DNA from: an uncultured Holophagaceae bacterium
GTDB taxonomy: Bacteria; Acidobacteriota; Holophagae; Holophagales; Holophagaceae
Direction: 5' to 3'
NCBI GenBank assembly: GCA_903884655.1
Contig: CAISFO010000037.1
Span: forward strand, 35,031 to 99,030
DNA length: 64,000 nt
This document shows, in pieces, positions 17,953 through 26,549 of this stretch (positions are counted from its first letter, which is position 1; every line of letters starts with the position of its first letter). The position numbers and the translations under genes were made by a program. Under the pieces are notes generated by a model, which was not told the origin of the DNA, searched no databases, and worked only from the letters and a program-made list of their open reading frames with translations.

Positions 17953-18215
17953 ACCTGGGTGACCTTCACATCGGCGATGACGCCCGAGATGGCCACCCTG
18001 GCCGAGGTGGCCTTCAGCGGCAGCTGGTCGAGAGTGCTGTCCCCCCCCGGTACGAAGAAGTAGGGCGACAGGGTGGTGTCGGTGTCCCCGCCTTCGGCGG
18101 TCGGGCTGTGGCGCACCGACGTGGGCTGGACCCGGGCCTGGGCATCCCCCTGGATGGAGAGAGTGAGCCCGGCACAGCAGGCGAAGAGGGCGGTGGTGGA
18201 CCGGCGCAGTGACAT
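17942..18215 (-). pseudogene. VIT-domain protein, only N-terminal part remains
   Basis: About 90 residues remain: a signal peptide (TALFACCAGLTLSIQGDAQA), then DTDTTLSPYFFVPGG and ISGVIADVKVTQVYV, the first strands of a vault/inter-alpha-trypsin (VIT) domain. Such proteins normally continue with a full VIT and a von Willebrand A domain over 600 or more residues. After VYVDS the frame runs into antisense recN, and so it codes nonsense. GGGAG precedes ATG 18215. It lies downstream of the ECF sigma and anti-sigma genes and is probably the last member of that operon. Confidence 0.8.
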
Positions 18216-18349
18216 GGGTTTCTCCCGGATGGCCCGCGCCGGCATGGCGCGGTTCAGGAGGGAATGTCGCGGGAGGCCGGATCCTTTCGCGCCTCTGAAA
18301 AGTTCTTCCGGGATGCCGGGGCGCACCTTCGAAGGGACGGACAGTGGGC

Positions 18350-19501
18350 CTAATTTTTCCCGGCCGGATGAATCCGTACTCGATAACCATCCACAGGCCC
18401 GGTCGCGGGCAGCTTGGCGGGCTCGGGCACGGGGGCGTTCAGGAAGTAGAGGTCCAGCACATCGCCCTCCAGGAGGCGCGTCTCGCCCTGCCACCAGGCC
18501 ATGTCACCGCCGGGGTCGATGAGCCGTAGCGCCAGAACCTGGACCCCGGCAGCGCCGCGCCGGAGGACCACGGCCTGGGCGCCCACGGGTCCCTTCACCA
18601 GGACGCGGGTCGACCCATCCGCCTGGGGTTCCAGCTTCCAGCCCGGCGCAAAGGCAGCCGCTGCTTTCCACTCGGGCCGCTTGGCGGACTTGGCAGCAGG
18701 CGCCGCCGGCGCGGGGACTGCATCCACCTGCGCCTTCCTGGCCGGTTCGGTGGACGGCGCTTGGGTGGCCACGGCGCCCGTGGCACCTCCCCGTGTACCG
18801 CCGGGTGCGTGGTCCGCCGCCTGATTCCGGGGGGTGGTCCTTCCCAGCAGGGACTCCTCCTTCGCGGCGCCCGCCACCTCCAGCAGGGCCGTCGAGGACC
18901 GCGGCGCCTTGGCCTTCTTGGCGACCTTGTCCTGGGCTTCGGCATCGGCCCGGTGTGCCTCTGCTTCGCCGGAGGCCGGCGCGGTTGCCAGGGCAGCCTC
19001 CAACCGGCGGGACGGCGGAGCTGGAGGCGGGGGCGCCGGAACCGCGAAGGCAGGCGCGGGCGGGGGGAGTGCTACGGCTGGAGCAGGGACGTTCTTCCTG
19101 GCCGGGGCATCGAGCCTCGGGGCCACAGGCTTGTCTTCGACAGCCTTGGCCTCGGGCGCCTTGGGGGTCGCCCGCTCCAGGGGCGGCGGCGTCTTCTCGG
19201 GGCTGCGCAGGACCACCAGACCTGCCGTGGCGGCCATGAGCAGGCCGGCCGCCGCACCCAGCACGCCCGTCCGGCGCCAGAAGGGCACGACCTTGGGCGC
19301 CGTGGCAGGGGCCAGGGCCGCCAGGAGCTGGGCCTTCAGTACCGGATCCGCCAGCAGCTCCCGCAGGGCCTCCTCGTCCATGAGGGCATCGAAAACCTCC
19401 TGGTGGTCCAAGGCGGCCGCGAAGAGGGCGCTGCGCTCCTCTCCGGTGAGGGTGCCCGTGGCGTGGCCGCCCAGCAGCTTTTCGGCGTCGAGGGGTTTCA
19501 T
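18350..19501 (-). CDS. anti-sigma-factor-like membrane protein
   Basis: A 383-residue protein overlapping the sigma gene by ATGA. The first 70 residues (LLGGHATGTLTGEERSALF..) resemble the cytoplasmic zinc-less anti-sigma domain that ends in a dimer-like DEEALRELLADP helix. One membrane segment follows at about 78-98 (VLGAAAGLLMAATAGLVVL), then about 180 residues rich in Ala, Pro and Lys, and a C-terminal globular part (WKLEPQADGSTRVLVKG). Topology and order fit a sigma/anti-sigma pair with periplasmic sensing. No cysteine-based zinc motif is seen, so the mechanism is uncertain. Confidence 0.72.
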   Translation of the reverse strand: MKPLDAEKLLGGHATGTLTGEERSALFAAALDHQEVFDALMDEEALRELLADPVLKAQLLAALAPATAPKVVPFWRRTGVLGAAAGLLMAATAGLVVLRSPEKTPPPLERATPKAPEAKAVEDKPVAPRLDAPARKNVPAPAVALPPPAPAFAVPAPPPPAPPSRRLEAALATAPASGEAEAHRADAEAQDKVAKKAKAPRSSTALLEVAGAAKEESLLGRTTPRNQAADHAPGGTRGGATGAVATQAPSTEPARKAQVDAVPAPAAPAAKSAKRPEWKAAAAFAPGWKLEPQADGSTRVLVKGPVGAQAVVLRRGAAGVQVLALRLIDPGGDMAWWQGETRLLEGDVLDLYFLNAPVPEPAKLPATGPVDGYRVRIHPAGKN

Positions 19502-20082
19502 GTGACCCCCCTTCCTTCCCAGGCCCCACCCAGGGTTTCCAGCAGCTGCTTTCGGCAGCGGTGATCCCAGGTGTAGATGGTGTTGAGGCTCGCGGCTTGC
19601 ATCAGGCTCTGGATTTCAGGGAAGCTGTGGCCCAGCAGCTTGAGGCGGAACAGCTCCCGGCAGCGGTCCCCCATGCGGGCGATGCCACCCATGAGCTTCG
19701 CCAGCAGCTCCTTGCGCTCCAGCACCGTGGCCGGGTCCGGCGCGTCCGAGGCCGGGGGGAACAGGTCCACATCCACGGCGTCGTACTCGCCCCGGCGCGC
19801 GGCCTTGCGGCGGTAGGCCGCCAGTTTGAAGCGCAGGATCTGGAAGGCCAGGGGCAGCAGATCCTCTATGCGGTCGAGGTGACCATATTTCTCATGGAGC
19901 AACACCAGCACCTCCTGCGCCAGGTCCTCCGCATGGGCGCCTGCGTACCGGGATGCCGCGAAGGCCACGATCCTTTCACGCAGCCTGGACAGGATCTCCT
20001 CCTGGCCGCCAGCGGGCTGGGCCTGGGCAGCTTCCCTTGCGGGAATCGGCAGGGGGGATGTCATCTCGAGCTCGGGGTCCAT
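19498..20082 (-). CDS. ECF-type RNA polymerase sigma factor
   Basis: A 194-residue sigma-70-family protein. Region 2 is seen as YAGAHAEDLAQEVLVLLHEKY and LPLAFQILRFKLAAYRRK. The region-4 helix-turn-helix (CRELFRLKLLGHSFPEIQSLM) follows, although the recognition helix end (AASLNTIYTWDHRCRKQLLE) is divergent. It heads a minus-strand operon with the anti-sigma gene and the broken VIT-domain gene. The start may be ATG 20082 or the internal ATG 18 bases later. Confidence 0.82.
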   Translation of the reverse strand: MDPELEMTSPLPIPAREAAQAQPAGGQEEILSRLRERIVAFAASRYAGAHAEDLAQEVLVLLHEKYGHLDRIEDLLPLAFQILRFKLAAYRRKAARRGEYDAVDVDLFPPASDAPDPATVLERKELLAKLMGGIARMGDRCRELFRLKLLGHSFPEIQSLMQAASLNTIYTWDHRCRKQLLETLGGAWEGRGVT

Positions 20083-20183
20083 GAACGAACAGGGGCAGCC
20101 TTCATCCTGGCAGATCCAGGAACGACCCCCTCCATTCCAAAGCCTTCCAACAAGGCTTGCCGACAGGGATAGGGAGGTCCTCC

Positions 20184-21317
20184 ATGTTCCTGGACATCCC
20201 AGTCGATTCCGGTCTTCTCGCCTCCCTGGCCACGGGCCTGGCAGCCGGCGCCGTCCTGGGAGGCTGGTGGGGCCGGCGGACCCTGAGCCTGGTCCCGACG
20301 GAAGTCGACTACCAATCCAGGCTGGAGACCCTGGCCCGCGCCCAGAAAGCCAGCGAACAGGCCAATTCCGAGCTGAAGCAGGCTTTGGACCAGATGCAAG
20401 AGGCGGCGGGCACGGATCGACTGACCGGTGCCTGGAATCGCCGCCGTTTCGAAGATGGGGTGATTCAACACATGGCTCTGGCCAAGCGCCGGGGGGACCC
20501 TCTCAGCCTCTTTATCTTCGACCTCGATCACTTCAAGCGGGTCAATGACACCTTCGGCCATGGGGTGGGGGATGCGGTCCTGAAGTCGGTGTGCAGCACC
20601 GTGCGCGACCAGCTCCGGGTTTCCGACGCCCTGGTGCGCTGGGGCGGCGAAGAGTTCATCGTGCTCTGCCCTGCCACGACCCTGGCCGGCGCGACCATCC
20701 TGGCCGACAAGATCCGCCGGACGGTGGAAGCCCAAGCCATGCCCCAGGTGGGCATGTTGACCATCAGCCTGGGCGTGGCCCAGCGCATGGCCGGCGAGGA
20801 CCTGGACGTCTGGCTCGCCCGGGCGGACGGGGCCCTCTACCGGGCCAAGGAGCGGGGCAGGAACCGCACCGAAGCCTCCCTGGAGATGGTGGAATCCCAC
20901 GGCGATGAGGCCCCCTCCATCCTGGCCCTGGTATGGGACCCCGCCCTGGAGAGCGGGAACGCGGAGATCGACCATCAGCACCAGGTGCTCTACCAGTTGT
21001 CCAACAACCTGCTGGCCTCCATCACGAGCGGCCGCTATCCCGAGGACGCCAAGCTCCAGATGCAGTTGCTGCTGGCCCATGTGGCCCAGCACTTCCACGA
21101 CGAAGAAGCCATCCTCGCCCGGGCCGGCTTCCCCGACCTGGAGAGTCATGCCAAGGAACATCGGCGCCTCATCACCAAGGCCAAGTCCCTCCAGCAGGAA
21201 ATGGGGGGAGCGGCGGCCGACCTCCCCTTTCTGCTCAGCTTCCTGGCCCTCGACCTCGTGAAGGGCCATCTGCTGGGCTGGGACCGACGGTTCTTCAAGT
21301 TCCTGGGAAGTCACTGA
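20184..21317 (+). CDS. diguanylate cyclase fused to bacteriohaemerythrin
   Basis: A 377-residue protein with an N-terminal membrane segment (residues about 8-28) and a short coiled coil. The GGDEF domain (about 80-235) carries the active motif RWGGEEF and the metal Asp of FDLDHFKRVND. The C-terminal haemerythrin domain has the di-iron ligands in IDHQHQVLY, HFHDEEA, HAKEHRRL and KGHLLGWD. It would make cyclic di-GMP in response to oxygen or redox state through the di-iron site. No RxxD inhibitory site precedes the GGEEF. GGGAGG lies 6 bases before ATG 20184. Confidence 0.93.
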   Translation: MFLDIPVDSGLLASLATGLAAGAVLGGWWGRRTLSLVPTEVDYQSRLETLARAQKASEQANSELKQALDQMQEAAGTDRLTGAWNRRRFEDGVIQHMALAKRRGDPLSLFIFDLDHFKRVNDTFGHGVGDAVLKSVCSTVRDQLRVSDALVRWGGEEFIVLCPATTLAGATILADKIRRTVEAQAMPQVGMLTISLGVAQRMAGEDLDVWLARADGALYRAKERGRNRTEASLEMVESHGDEAPSILALVWDPALESGNAEIDHQHQVLYQLSNNLLASITSGRYPEDAKLQMQLLLAHVAQHFHDEEAILARAGFPDLESHAKEHRRLITKAKSLQQEMGGAAADLPFLLSFLALDLVKGHLLGWDRRFFKFLGSH

Positions 21318-21336
21318 ACCCGCAGGGCCGCCCAGG

Positions 21337-21348
21337 TACACTGGGGTC
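21337..21348 (+). promoter_or_regulatory. TACACT box 6 bases before the surE ATG (leaderless layout)
   Basis: TACACT ends exactly six bases before ATG, so transcription would begin at the start codon. The six bases between them contain GGGG but sit too close to act as a Shine-Dalgarno. Confidence 0.5.
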
Positions 21349-22098
21349 ATGTCCGAACGCCTGATCCTGCTCACCAATGACGACGGCCTGTGGGCGCCGG
21401 GGCTGGCGGCCCTGGCCCGGGCGGCCTCCGCCTTCGGGCGGGTGGTCACCGTGGCCCCGGACCGCAACCGCTCGGCCATTTCCTCGGCCCTGAGCCTCCA
21501 CAACATCCTGCGGCTGAACGAGGTGGGTCCCGATCGCTTCGCCTGCGACGGCACGCCCGTGGACTGCGTGCTGCTGGGCATCTGCGAGGTGCTGGACCGC
21601 CGGCCCGACTGGGTGCTTTCGGGTGTCAACCAGGGCTTCAACCTGGGCGAGGATGTGTTCTATTCGGGCACCGTCGGCGCCGCCTTCGAGGGCCGCCTCC
21701 AGGGCTGCCGGGCCGCGGCCTTTTCCCTGCAGCCGGGTGGTTCCCTGGACCTGGTCGAGCCCTGGATCACCCGGTTCCTCGCCCGCTGGGAGACCATGGA
21801 CCTGCCCTCCAACCGCATCTGGAACCTGAACTTCCCCAAGGGCGAGCCCAAGGGCTTCCACCTCACGGGCCAGGACAGCCGCGCCTACCACGACCTGGTG
21901 GAGCGCCGCATGGATCCCCGCGGCACCCCCTATTTCTGGATCGGCGGTGATGCAGGCCCCACCTACGCCAAGGCCCCGGGCAGCGATGCCGAGGCAGTCT
22001 TCCACGGCTTCGCCAGCGTCACACCCCTGCGCCTGGACCTGGGCTGTCCCGAGACCCTGGCCCGGCAGGCCGACTTCGACGCCACTTTCAACAGGTAG
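21349..22098 (+). CDS. surE: 5'/3'-nucleotidase SurE
   Basis: A 249-residue SurE. The N-terminal ILLTNDDGLWAPG holds the metal-binding Asp pair, VAPDRNRSAISSALS the conserved Ser/Asn region, and VLSGVNQGFNLGEDVFYSGT the second signature. It dephosphorylates nucleoside monophosphates in stationary-phase survival. It begins a short operon: the acylphosphatase gene follows after 4 bases and apt after 2 more. All active-site residues are present. Confidence 0.95.
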   Translation: MSERLILLTNDDGLWAPGLAALARAASAFGRVVTVAPDRNRSAISSALSLHNILRLNEVGPDRFACDGTPVDCVLLGICEVLDRRPDWVLSGVNQGFNLGEDVFYSGTVGAAFEGRLQGCRAAAFSLQPGGSLDLVEPWITRFLARWETMDLPSNRIWNLNFPKGEPKGFHLTGQDSRAYHDLVERRMDPRGTPYFWIGGDAGPTYAKAPGSDAEAVFHGFASVTPLRLDLGCPETLARQADFDATFNR

Positions 22099-22102
22099 AA
22101 CC

Positions 22103-22375
22103 ATGCGCATCGCCTTCCGGGTCCACGGGGCGGTCCAGGGGGTCGGGTACCGGCGCTTCGCGGCCCGTGAGGCCCAGGCGCTGGGCCTCGCGGGCTGGGC
22201 GGGCAACGAGCCCGATGGCACGGTGCGCGGGGAGGCGGAAGGACCGGAGGCTGCATTGATGGCATTCCATGCGAGGCTGGCCCAGGGCCCCACCTTCGCC
22301 CTGGTCTCTCGACTGGACTGGGAGCACCTGGATATGCGATCCTCCCTTCCCCTTCCATTCGAGATTCACAGGTAG
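22103..22375 (+). CDS. acylphosphatase
   Basis: A 90-residue protein with the family signature VHGAVQGVGYRRFAAREA, including the catalytic Arg and phosphate-binding loop, and the second-strand Asn in GWAGNEPDGTVRGEAEG. It hydrolyses acyl phosphates such as 1,3-bisphosphoglycerate in the cytoplasm. It lies between surE and apt with gaps of 4 and 2 bases, so it is translated from the same mRNA. Confidence 0.93.
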   Translation: MRIAFRVHGAVQGVGYRRFAAREAQALGLAGWAGNEPDGTVRGEAEGPEAALMAFHARLAQGPTFALVSRLDWEHLDMRSSLPLPFEIHR

Positions 22376-22377
22376 CC

Positions 22378-22902
22378 ATGCCCATGAATGCGACCCTCAG
22401 CTCCTTCGTCCGCGACGTGCCGGACTTCCCGAAAGCCGGGATCCTCTTCCGGGACATCACACCCCTCCTGGCCAATGCCGAGGCCTTCGGCGAGGCCGTG
22501 GAAGCCATGGCCCAGCCGGTGCTCACCCTCCAGCCCACGCACGTGCTGGGCCTGGAGTCCCGGGGCTTCATCTTCGGCAGCGCCCTGGCCCAGAAGCTGG
22601 GCATAGGCTTCGTGCCCGCCCGCAAACCCGGCAAGCTGCCCATGGCCACCCACCAGGAGGCCTACGGCCTGGAATATGGGGCGGACGCCCTGGAGATCCA
22701 CACTGACGCCTTCAAGGCCGGCGACCGGGTCCTCATCGTGGATGACGTCATGGCCACCGGCGGCACCGCCGCCGCCGCCCAGCGCCTGGTGCAGCGCACC
22801 GGCGCCCAGGCCGTGGCCCTCACGGTCTTCATCGAACTGACCCAGCTGCCTGGGCGGGAGAAGGTCGAGGGGCTGCCCGTCTTCAGCGTCCTTCGCTACT
22901 AG
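22378..22902 (+). CDS. apt: adenine phosphoribosyltransferase
   Basis: A 174-residue protein. RDVPDFPKAGILFRDITPLL is the Apt N-terminal signature and VLIVDDVMATGGTAAAA the PRPP-binding loop. It salvages adenine to AMP. Its neighbour surE acts on nucleotides, and an adenine/adenosine deaminase is encoded elsewhere in the window. ATG 22378 is used; ATG 22384 is an equally possible start. Confidence 0.95.
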   Translation: MPMNATLSSFVRDVPDFPKAGILFRDITPLLANAEAFGEAVEAMAQPVLTLQPTHVLGLESRGFIFGSALAQKLGIGFVPARKPGKLPMATHQEAYGLEYGADALEIHTDAFKAGDRVLIVDDVMATGGTAAAAQRLVQRTGAQAVALTVFIELTQLPGREKVEGLPVFSVLRY

Positions 22903-22997
22903 TGACCCCACTCGTCAAGATCGTGCTGCTGGTCTGGCTGGTGCTGGGCCCGGTGGGTATCTGGCTGCGGCGCTGGCGCCGGAACCGCAGAACCTGA
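22902..22997 (+). CDS. 31-residue single-span membrane microprotein (candidate)
   Basis: A GTG codon overlapping the apt TAG opens a 31-codon frame: a hydrophobic span (VKIVLLVWLVLGPVGIWL) followed by a basic tail (RRWRRNRRT), and the stop ends one base before the end of the convergent kinase gene. Positive-inside topology and exact fit into the gap support a real small membrane protein at the end of the surE operon. No homologue is known to me. Confidence 0.45.
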   Translation: MTPLVKIVLLVWLVLGPVGIWLRRWRRNRRT

Positions 22998-25076
22998 TCA
23001 ACCCTTGCCCGCTCTCGGCAGCACCAGGCTGAAGCGGCTCCCGGGTGCCAGCGGCTGGTAGCGGGCGTCGCCGCCGTGGTCCTGGGCGATGCGGCGGACG
23101 ATGGCGAGGCCAAGTCCGGTGCCTTTCCGCTTGGTGGAGAAGTAGGGTTCGAACAGGCGTTCCCGATCGGACTCCGGCACGCCCATGCCATCGTCGGCCA
23201 CATCGAACTGCAGCGCCTCACCGACCACCGAAAGCGACAGGCCGATGGAGCCCTTCCCCTCCACCGCCGCCACCGCGTTGTCCACGCAGTTGATGAGGGC
23301 TCGCTTGACCATGTCGACATCCCACAGGGCCGAGACCGGCTCCCCGGGCAGCTGCAGGTCCCACGTGATGTCGGGATGGTTCGGCCCGTACAGGGCTGCC
23401 ACCTGACGCAGAATGTCCGCGGGATCGCAGGGCGAGAACTGGGGCGAGGGCAGGCGGGCAAAGCGGCTGAAGCTGTCCACCAGCCGGGACAGGCTGGCCA
23501 CCTCGCCCAGAATGGTCTCCGCGCCTTCCTGCACGGCGGCGAGATCCAGCTTGCCTTCGCGGGTGCGGCGCAGCAGGCGCTGGGCGGTGAGCTGGATGGG
23601 GGTCAGCGGATTCTTCACTTCATGGGCCATGCGCCGCGCCACTTCCTGCCAGGCGGCCCGCTTCTCGGCCTGGGCCAGCAGGGAAAGATCCTCCAGCACC
23701 GCCAGCACGCCGCCGCCCTGGATGGGTTCCAGGATGGCCCGCACGGGCCGGCCCTCCCCCTCGCCTCCCAGCCGCAGTTCCTCCTGAACCCCCCGCTTGG
23801 CGTCCTGGACGGCCGCCAGCAGCGCGGGCAGGCGACCCAGGCGGGGAAGGGAGACCACCGATGCCCAGCGGGCCTCGTTGGGATCAAAGGATTCCAGGCC
23901 CAGCCAGGTTCGCGCGGCGGCGTTGAAGAGGCGCAATTCCCCATCCGCCCGCCAGCTCATGACGCCCACGGGCAGCGCCGCCAGCAACTGGTCCAGGTAG
24001 GCGCGCTGCTGCTCCAGGCGGCTGGCCTGGGCCTCGATGGCCTCCCGGTTGGTCTTCAGGTCCCGGGTCATGGCATTGAAGGTGCGGGCAAGGAAGGCCA
24101 GCTCGTCCTCGCCCATCTCTGGCAGCTGCACGTCCAGGTCCCCGCCACCCACGCGCTGGGCGGCCTTGGCCAGGGCGCGGATGGGTTCGCTCAAGGACTT
24201 CGCCAGCGCCAGTCCCGACCACACCGCGAAGAAGAGCGTCAGCAGGGTCAGGAAGAGGAAGGTGCTCTGGGGCAGGGTCTGGAGGGTGTCCTTGGCCGCG
24301 CGGATCTGCTGGCTTTCCTTGAACCGTTGTTCCAGTGCCAGCAACCGGTCCAGCTTCTCCCGGGGCATGAAGACGCCCACGACCCAGACGCCATCGCCCC
24401 GGGGCACCTCCCGCAGCATCCACAGACCGTCCTTGGATTCCTGGGTGCTTTCCCCGAACACGATGTCCAGCCCCGGCGGCGGAAGGCTGGTACCCATGTC
24501 CAGGCCCTTGACGCCCTTGTCGCCCTGCTTCCCGAGGAAGGCGACGAGATCCAGGCCTGCGGCGGCGCGAATCGACTGGGGCTCGGCGGAAGCCGACACC
24601 GCCAGCCGGCCCGCCCCGAAATCCAGGCGGGTTTTGGCGGCGGCGCGCAGGTCCTCGGCCATCTTCTGGCCATCACGGATGGCCACTTCGGTTTCAGGGC
24701 TGAACCAGCGCTCCACATTCTTGTTGATGAAGTTCCGGCCCACCATGAAGAGGATCAGGCTGGGGACGATGCCCACGATGAACAGGGTCAGCACCATGCG
24801 GGTGCGCAGCCGCGAACCCAGAATGCCGCTCTTGCGCTCGAAGTAGAGCTTGGCGATGCTCCGGGCCACGATGAACAGCAGGCTGCCGATGGCCAGAACA
24901 TTGGCCAGACCCAGGGCCACCAGGGCCCAGCGGGAAGGTGCGTCGAGGCCGCCTTCCGCCACGCGGTTGCCCACAGCCTTGTAGGCCAGAATGATCATGA
25001 TGATCAGGACCGCCAAGCCCACGGCCGCGTAGAGGCGAGTCAGCTCGGGATGCCTTTTCGGGTGAGGGGAAGCCAT
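22998..25076 (-). CDS. NtrY-like membrane sensor histidine kinase
   Basis: A 692-residue kinase with about four N-terminal membrane spans, an extracytoplasmic region (about 140-270), another span (FLFLTLLTLFFAVWSGLALA), a HAMP domain, a PAS domain (LLAALPVGVMSWRADGELRLF) and the kinase core. The phospho-acceptor His is in ARRMAHEVKNPLTPIQLT, followed by NCVDNAVAAVEG, DDGMGVPE and KGTGLGLAI. The layout matches NtrY, partner of NtrX. ATG 25076 is favoured because the longer frame overlaps the divergent methylase gene. Confidence 0.92.
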   Translation of the reverse strand: MASPHPKRHPELTRLYAAVGLAVLIIMIILAYKAVGNRVAEGGLDAPSRWALVALGLANVLAIGSLLFIVARSIAKLYFERKSGILGSRLRTRMVLTLFIVGIVPSLILFMVGRNFINKNVERWFSPETEVAIRDGQKMAEDLRAAAKTRLDFGAGRLAVSASAEPQSIRAAAGLDLVAFLGKQGDKGVKGLDMGTSLPPPGLDIVFGESTQESKDGLWMLREVPRGDGVWVVGVFMPREKLDRLLALEQRFKESQQIRAAKDTLQTLPQSTFLFLTLLTLFFAVWSGLALAKSLSEPIRALAKAAQRVGGGDLDVQLPEMGEDELAFLARTFNAMTRDLKTNREAIEAQASRLEQQRAYLDQLLAALPVGVMSWRADGELRLFNAAARTWLGLESFDPNEARWASVVSLPRLGRLPALLAAVQDAKRGVQEELRLGGEGEGRPVRAILEPIQGGGVLAVLEDLSLLAQAEKRAAWQEVARRMAHEVKNPLTPIQLTAQRLLRRTREGKLDLAAVQEGAETILGEVASLSRLVDSFSRFARLPSPQFSPCDPADILRQVAALYGPNHPDITWDLQLPGEPVSALWDVDMVKRALINCVDNAVAAVEGKGSIGLSLSVVGEALQFDVADDGMGVPESDRERLFEPYFSTKRKGTGLGLAIVRRIAQDHGGDARYQPLAPGSRFSLVLPRAGKG

Positions 25077-25119
25077 GCTCAGCAGGCTATCCTGGAACCT
25101 TGCGGAAGGGCAGAAACGG

Positions 25120-26379
25120 ATGACGACGGGCGGTGCGGAAGCGGTGCGGCAGACCTTCCTCGCAGGCTTCGTTCCCGCCAGTGGCGGTCCCCTGCCCGAT
25201 CCCCCGCCCCCCGGGGAGGCCTGGGACACCCTGGAGGTGGCGGGCGCCAGCTATCCTCGCCTCTCCCTGGAGTTCTGGACATCGAAGCAGCGCCAGGCCG
25301 CGAACCTGCATGAGATCTCCTACCGGGCCTGCTACAAGCCCCAGTTGCCCCGCCACTTCATCGAGCGCCTGACCCGGCCCGGTGAGCGGGTCTACGACCC
25401 CTTCAGCGGCCGCGGCACCACAGCCCTCGAAGCAGCCCTGCTGGGGCGCCGCGTGGCCGCCAATGACGTGAACCCCCTCGCCAGGATGCTGGCGGAACCA
25501 CGCCTGACACCACCGGATCCCGCCGCCGTGCAGCAGCGCCTGGGAGAGATTCCCCGCAGCGGTTCTGGTGATGGCCTGGACCTCAGCATGTTCTACCATC
25601 CCGACACGGAAGCCGAGATCCGCGGCCTCCGGGACTGGTGCCTGAGCCGGGCGGCCTCCGGCGAGTTGGACGACCTGGACACCTGGATCCGCATGGTGGC
25701 CACCAATCGCCTCACGGGCCACAGCCCCGGCTTCTTTTCGGTCTACACCCTGCCTCCCAACCAGGCGCTCAGCGCCGAGAAGCAGAAGCAGATCAATATC
25801 CAGCGGGAGCAGGTGCCCACCTACCGGGACACGCACGCGCTGATCCTGAAGAAGACCCGGCAGCTGCTCTCCGGTCTGGAACCAGAGCAGCGGCGCAACC
25901 TGGCCTTCGCGGCCCAGGATGCCCGCTTCCTCACCGGCGACGCCCGGGAAACGACCTCCCTGCTGGATGGCTGCATGACCCTCACGGTCACTTCGCCCCC
26001 CTTCCTGGACGTGGTGGACTATGTGGGGGACAACTGGCTGCGCTGCTGGTTCACTGGCCTGGACGCCGAGGCCATTGGCCGCGGCATCAGCACGCCCCGC
26101 ACGGTGGAGGCCTGGTCCAAAACCATGGACGCCGTCTTCGAGGAACTGCACCGCCTCACCCGCCCCGGGGGTTTCGTGGCCTTCGAAGTGGGCGAGATTC
26201 GCCGCGGCAAGGTGCGGCTGGACGAGGTGGTGCTGCCCCTGGGCCTCCAGGCGGGCTTCAAGGCCCACGGTGTCCTCGTGAACAGCCAGACCTTCACCAA
26301 GACCGCCCACATCTGGGGCGTGGGCAACAACGACAAGGGCACCAACAGCAACCGGGTGGTCCTGTTTGAGCGGTATTGA
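25120..26379 (+). CDS. DNA methyltransferase (N4-cytosine/N6-adenine type), no restriction partner seen
   Basis: A 419-residue protein. Motif I is VYDPFSGRGTTALEAALLG and motif IV is TSPPFLDVVDYV, the SPP variant seen in N4-cytosine and some N6-adenine DNA methylases. Target recognition would lie between them (about 130-290). C-terminal GGFVAFEVGEIRRGK corresponds to a late core motif. It stands alone, divergent from the NtrY-like gene, with no endonuclease nearby. ATG 25120 is preceded by GGAAGG; a start at 25075 with GAGGGG is also possible. Confidence 0.85.
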   Translation: MTTGGAEAVRQTFLAGFVPASGGPLPDPPPPGEAWDTLEVAGASYPRLSLEFWTSKQRQAANLHEISYRACYKPQLPRHFIERLTRPGERVYDPFSGRGTTALEAALLGRRVAANDVNPLARMLAEPRLTPPDPAAVQQRLGEIPRSGSGDGLDLSMFYHPDTEAEIRGLRDWCLSRAASGELDDLDTWIRMVATNRLTGHSPGFFSVYTLPPNQALSAEKQKQINIQREQVPTYRDTHALILKKTRQLLSGLEPEQRRNLAFAAQDARFLTGDARETTSLLDGCMTLTVTSPPFLDVVDYVGDNWLRCWFTGLDAEAIGRGISTPRTVEAWSKTMDAVFEELHRLTRPGGFVAFEVGEIRRGKVRLDEVVLPLGLQAGFKAHGVLVNSQTFTKTAHIWGVGNNDKGTNSNRVVLFERY

Positions 26380-26549
26380 GCCACCGGTCGGAACGGATGC
26401 TTTCCTTTTCCTGGACAGCCCAGCGATGTTGGTAAAAATAAGCCATTAAATTTTTTATTTGACTCTATTGACTCTCATTCGAAACGGTCCATTCTGAGGC
26501 CTCGGGTGGGGGTTCGTGAACCTATCAACCCATCCTAGAGGAGGCTTGA

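Noticed and set aside
17229..18494. 421-codon minus-strand frame across the VIT fragment and antisense recN
   Set aside because: Only the part from 18215 to about 17942 has protein-like sequence; the rest is the reverse of recN and of the non-coding leader.
20061..21641. 526-codon open frame on the minus strand opposite the GGDEF and surE genes
   Set aside because: It lies antisense to two well-identified genes and has shadow-like composition (rich in Gly, His, Gln, Ala) with no motif. Long antisense frames are expected at this GC content.
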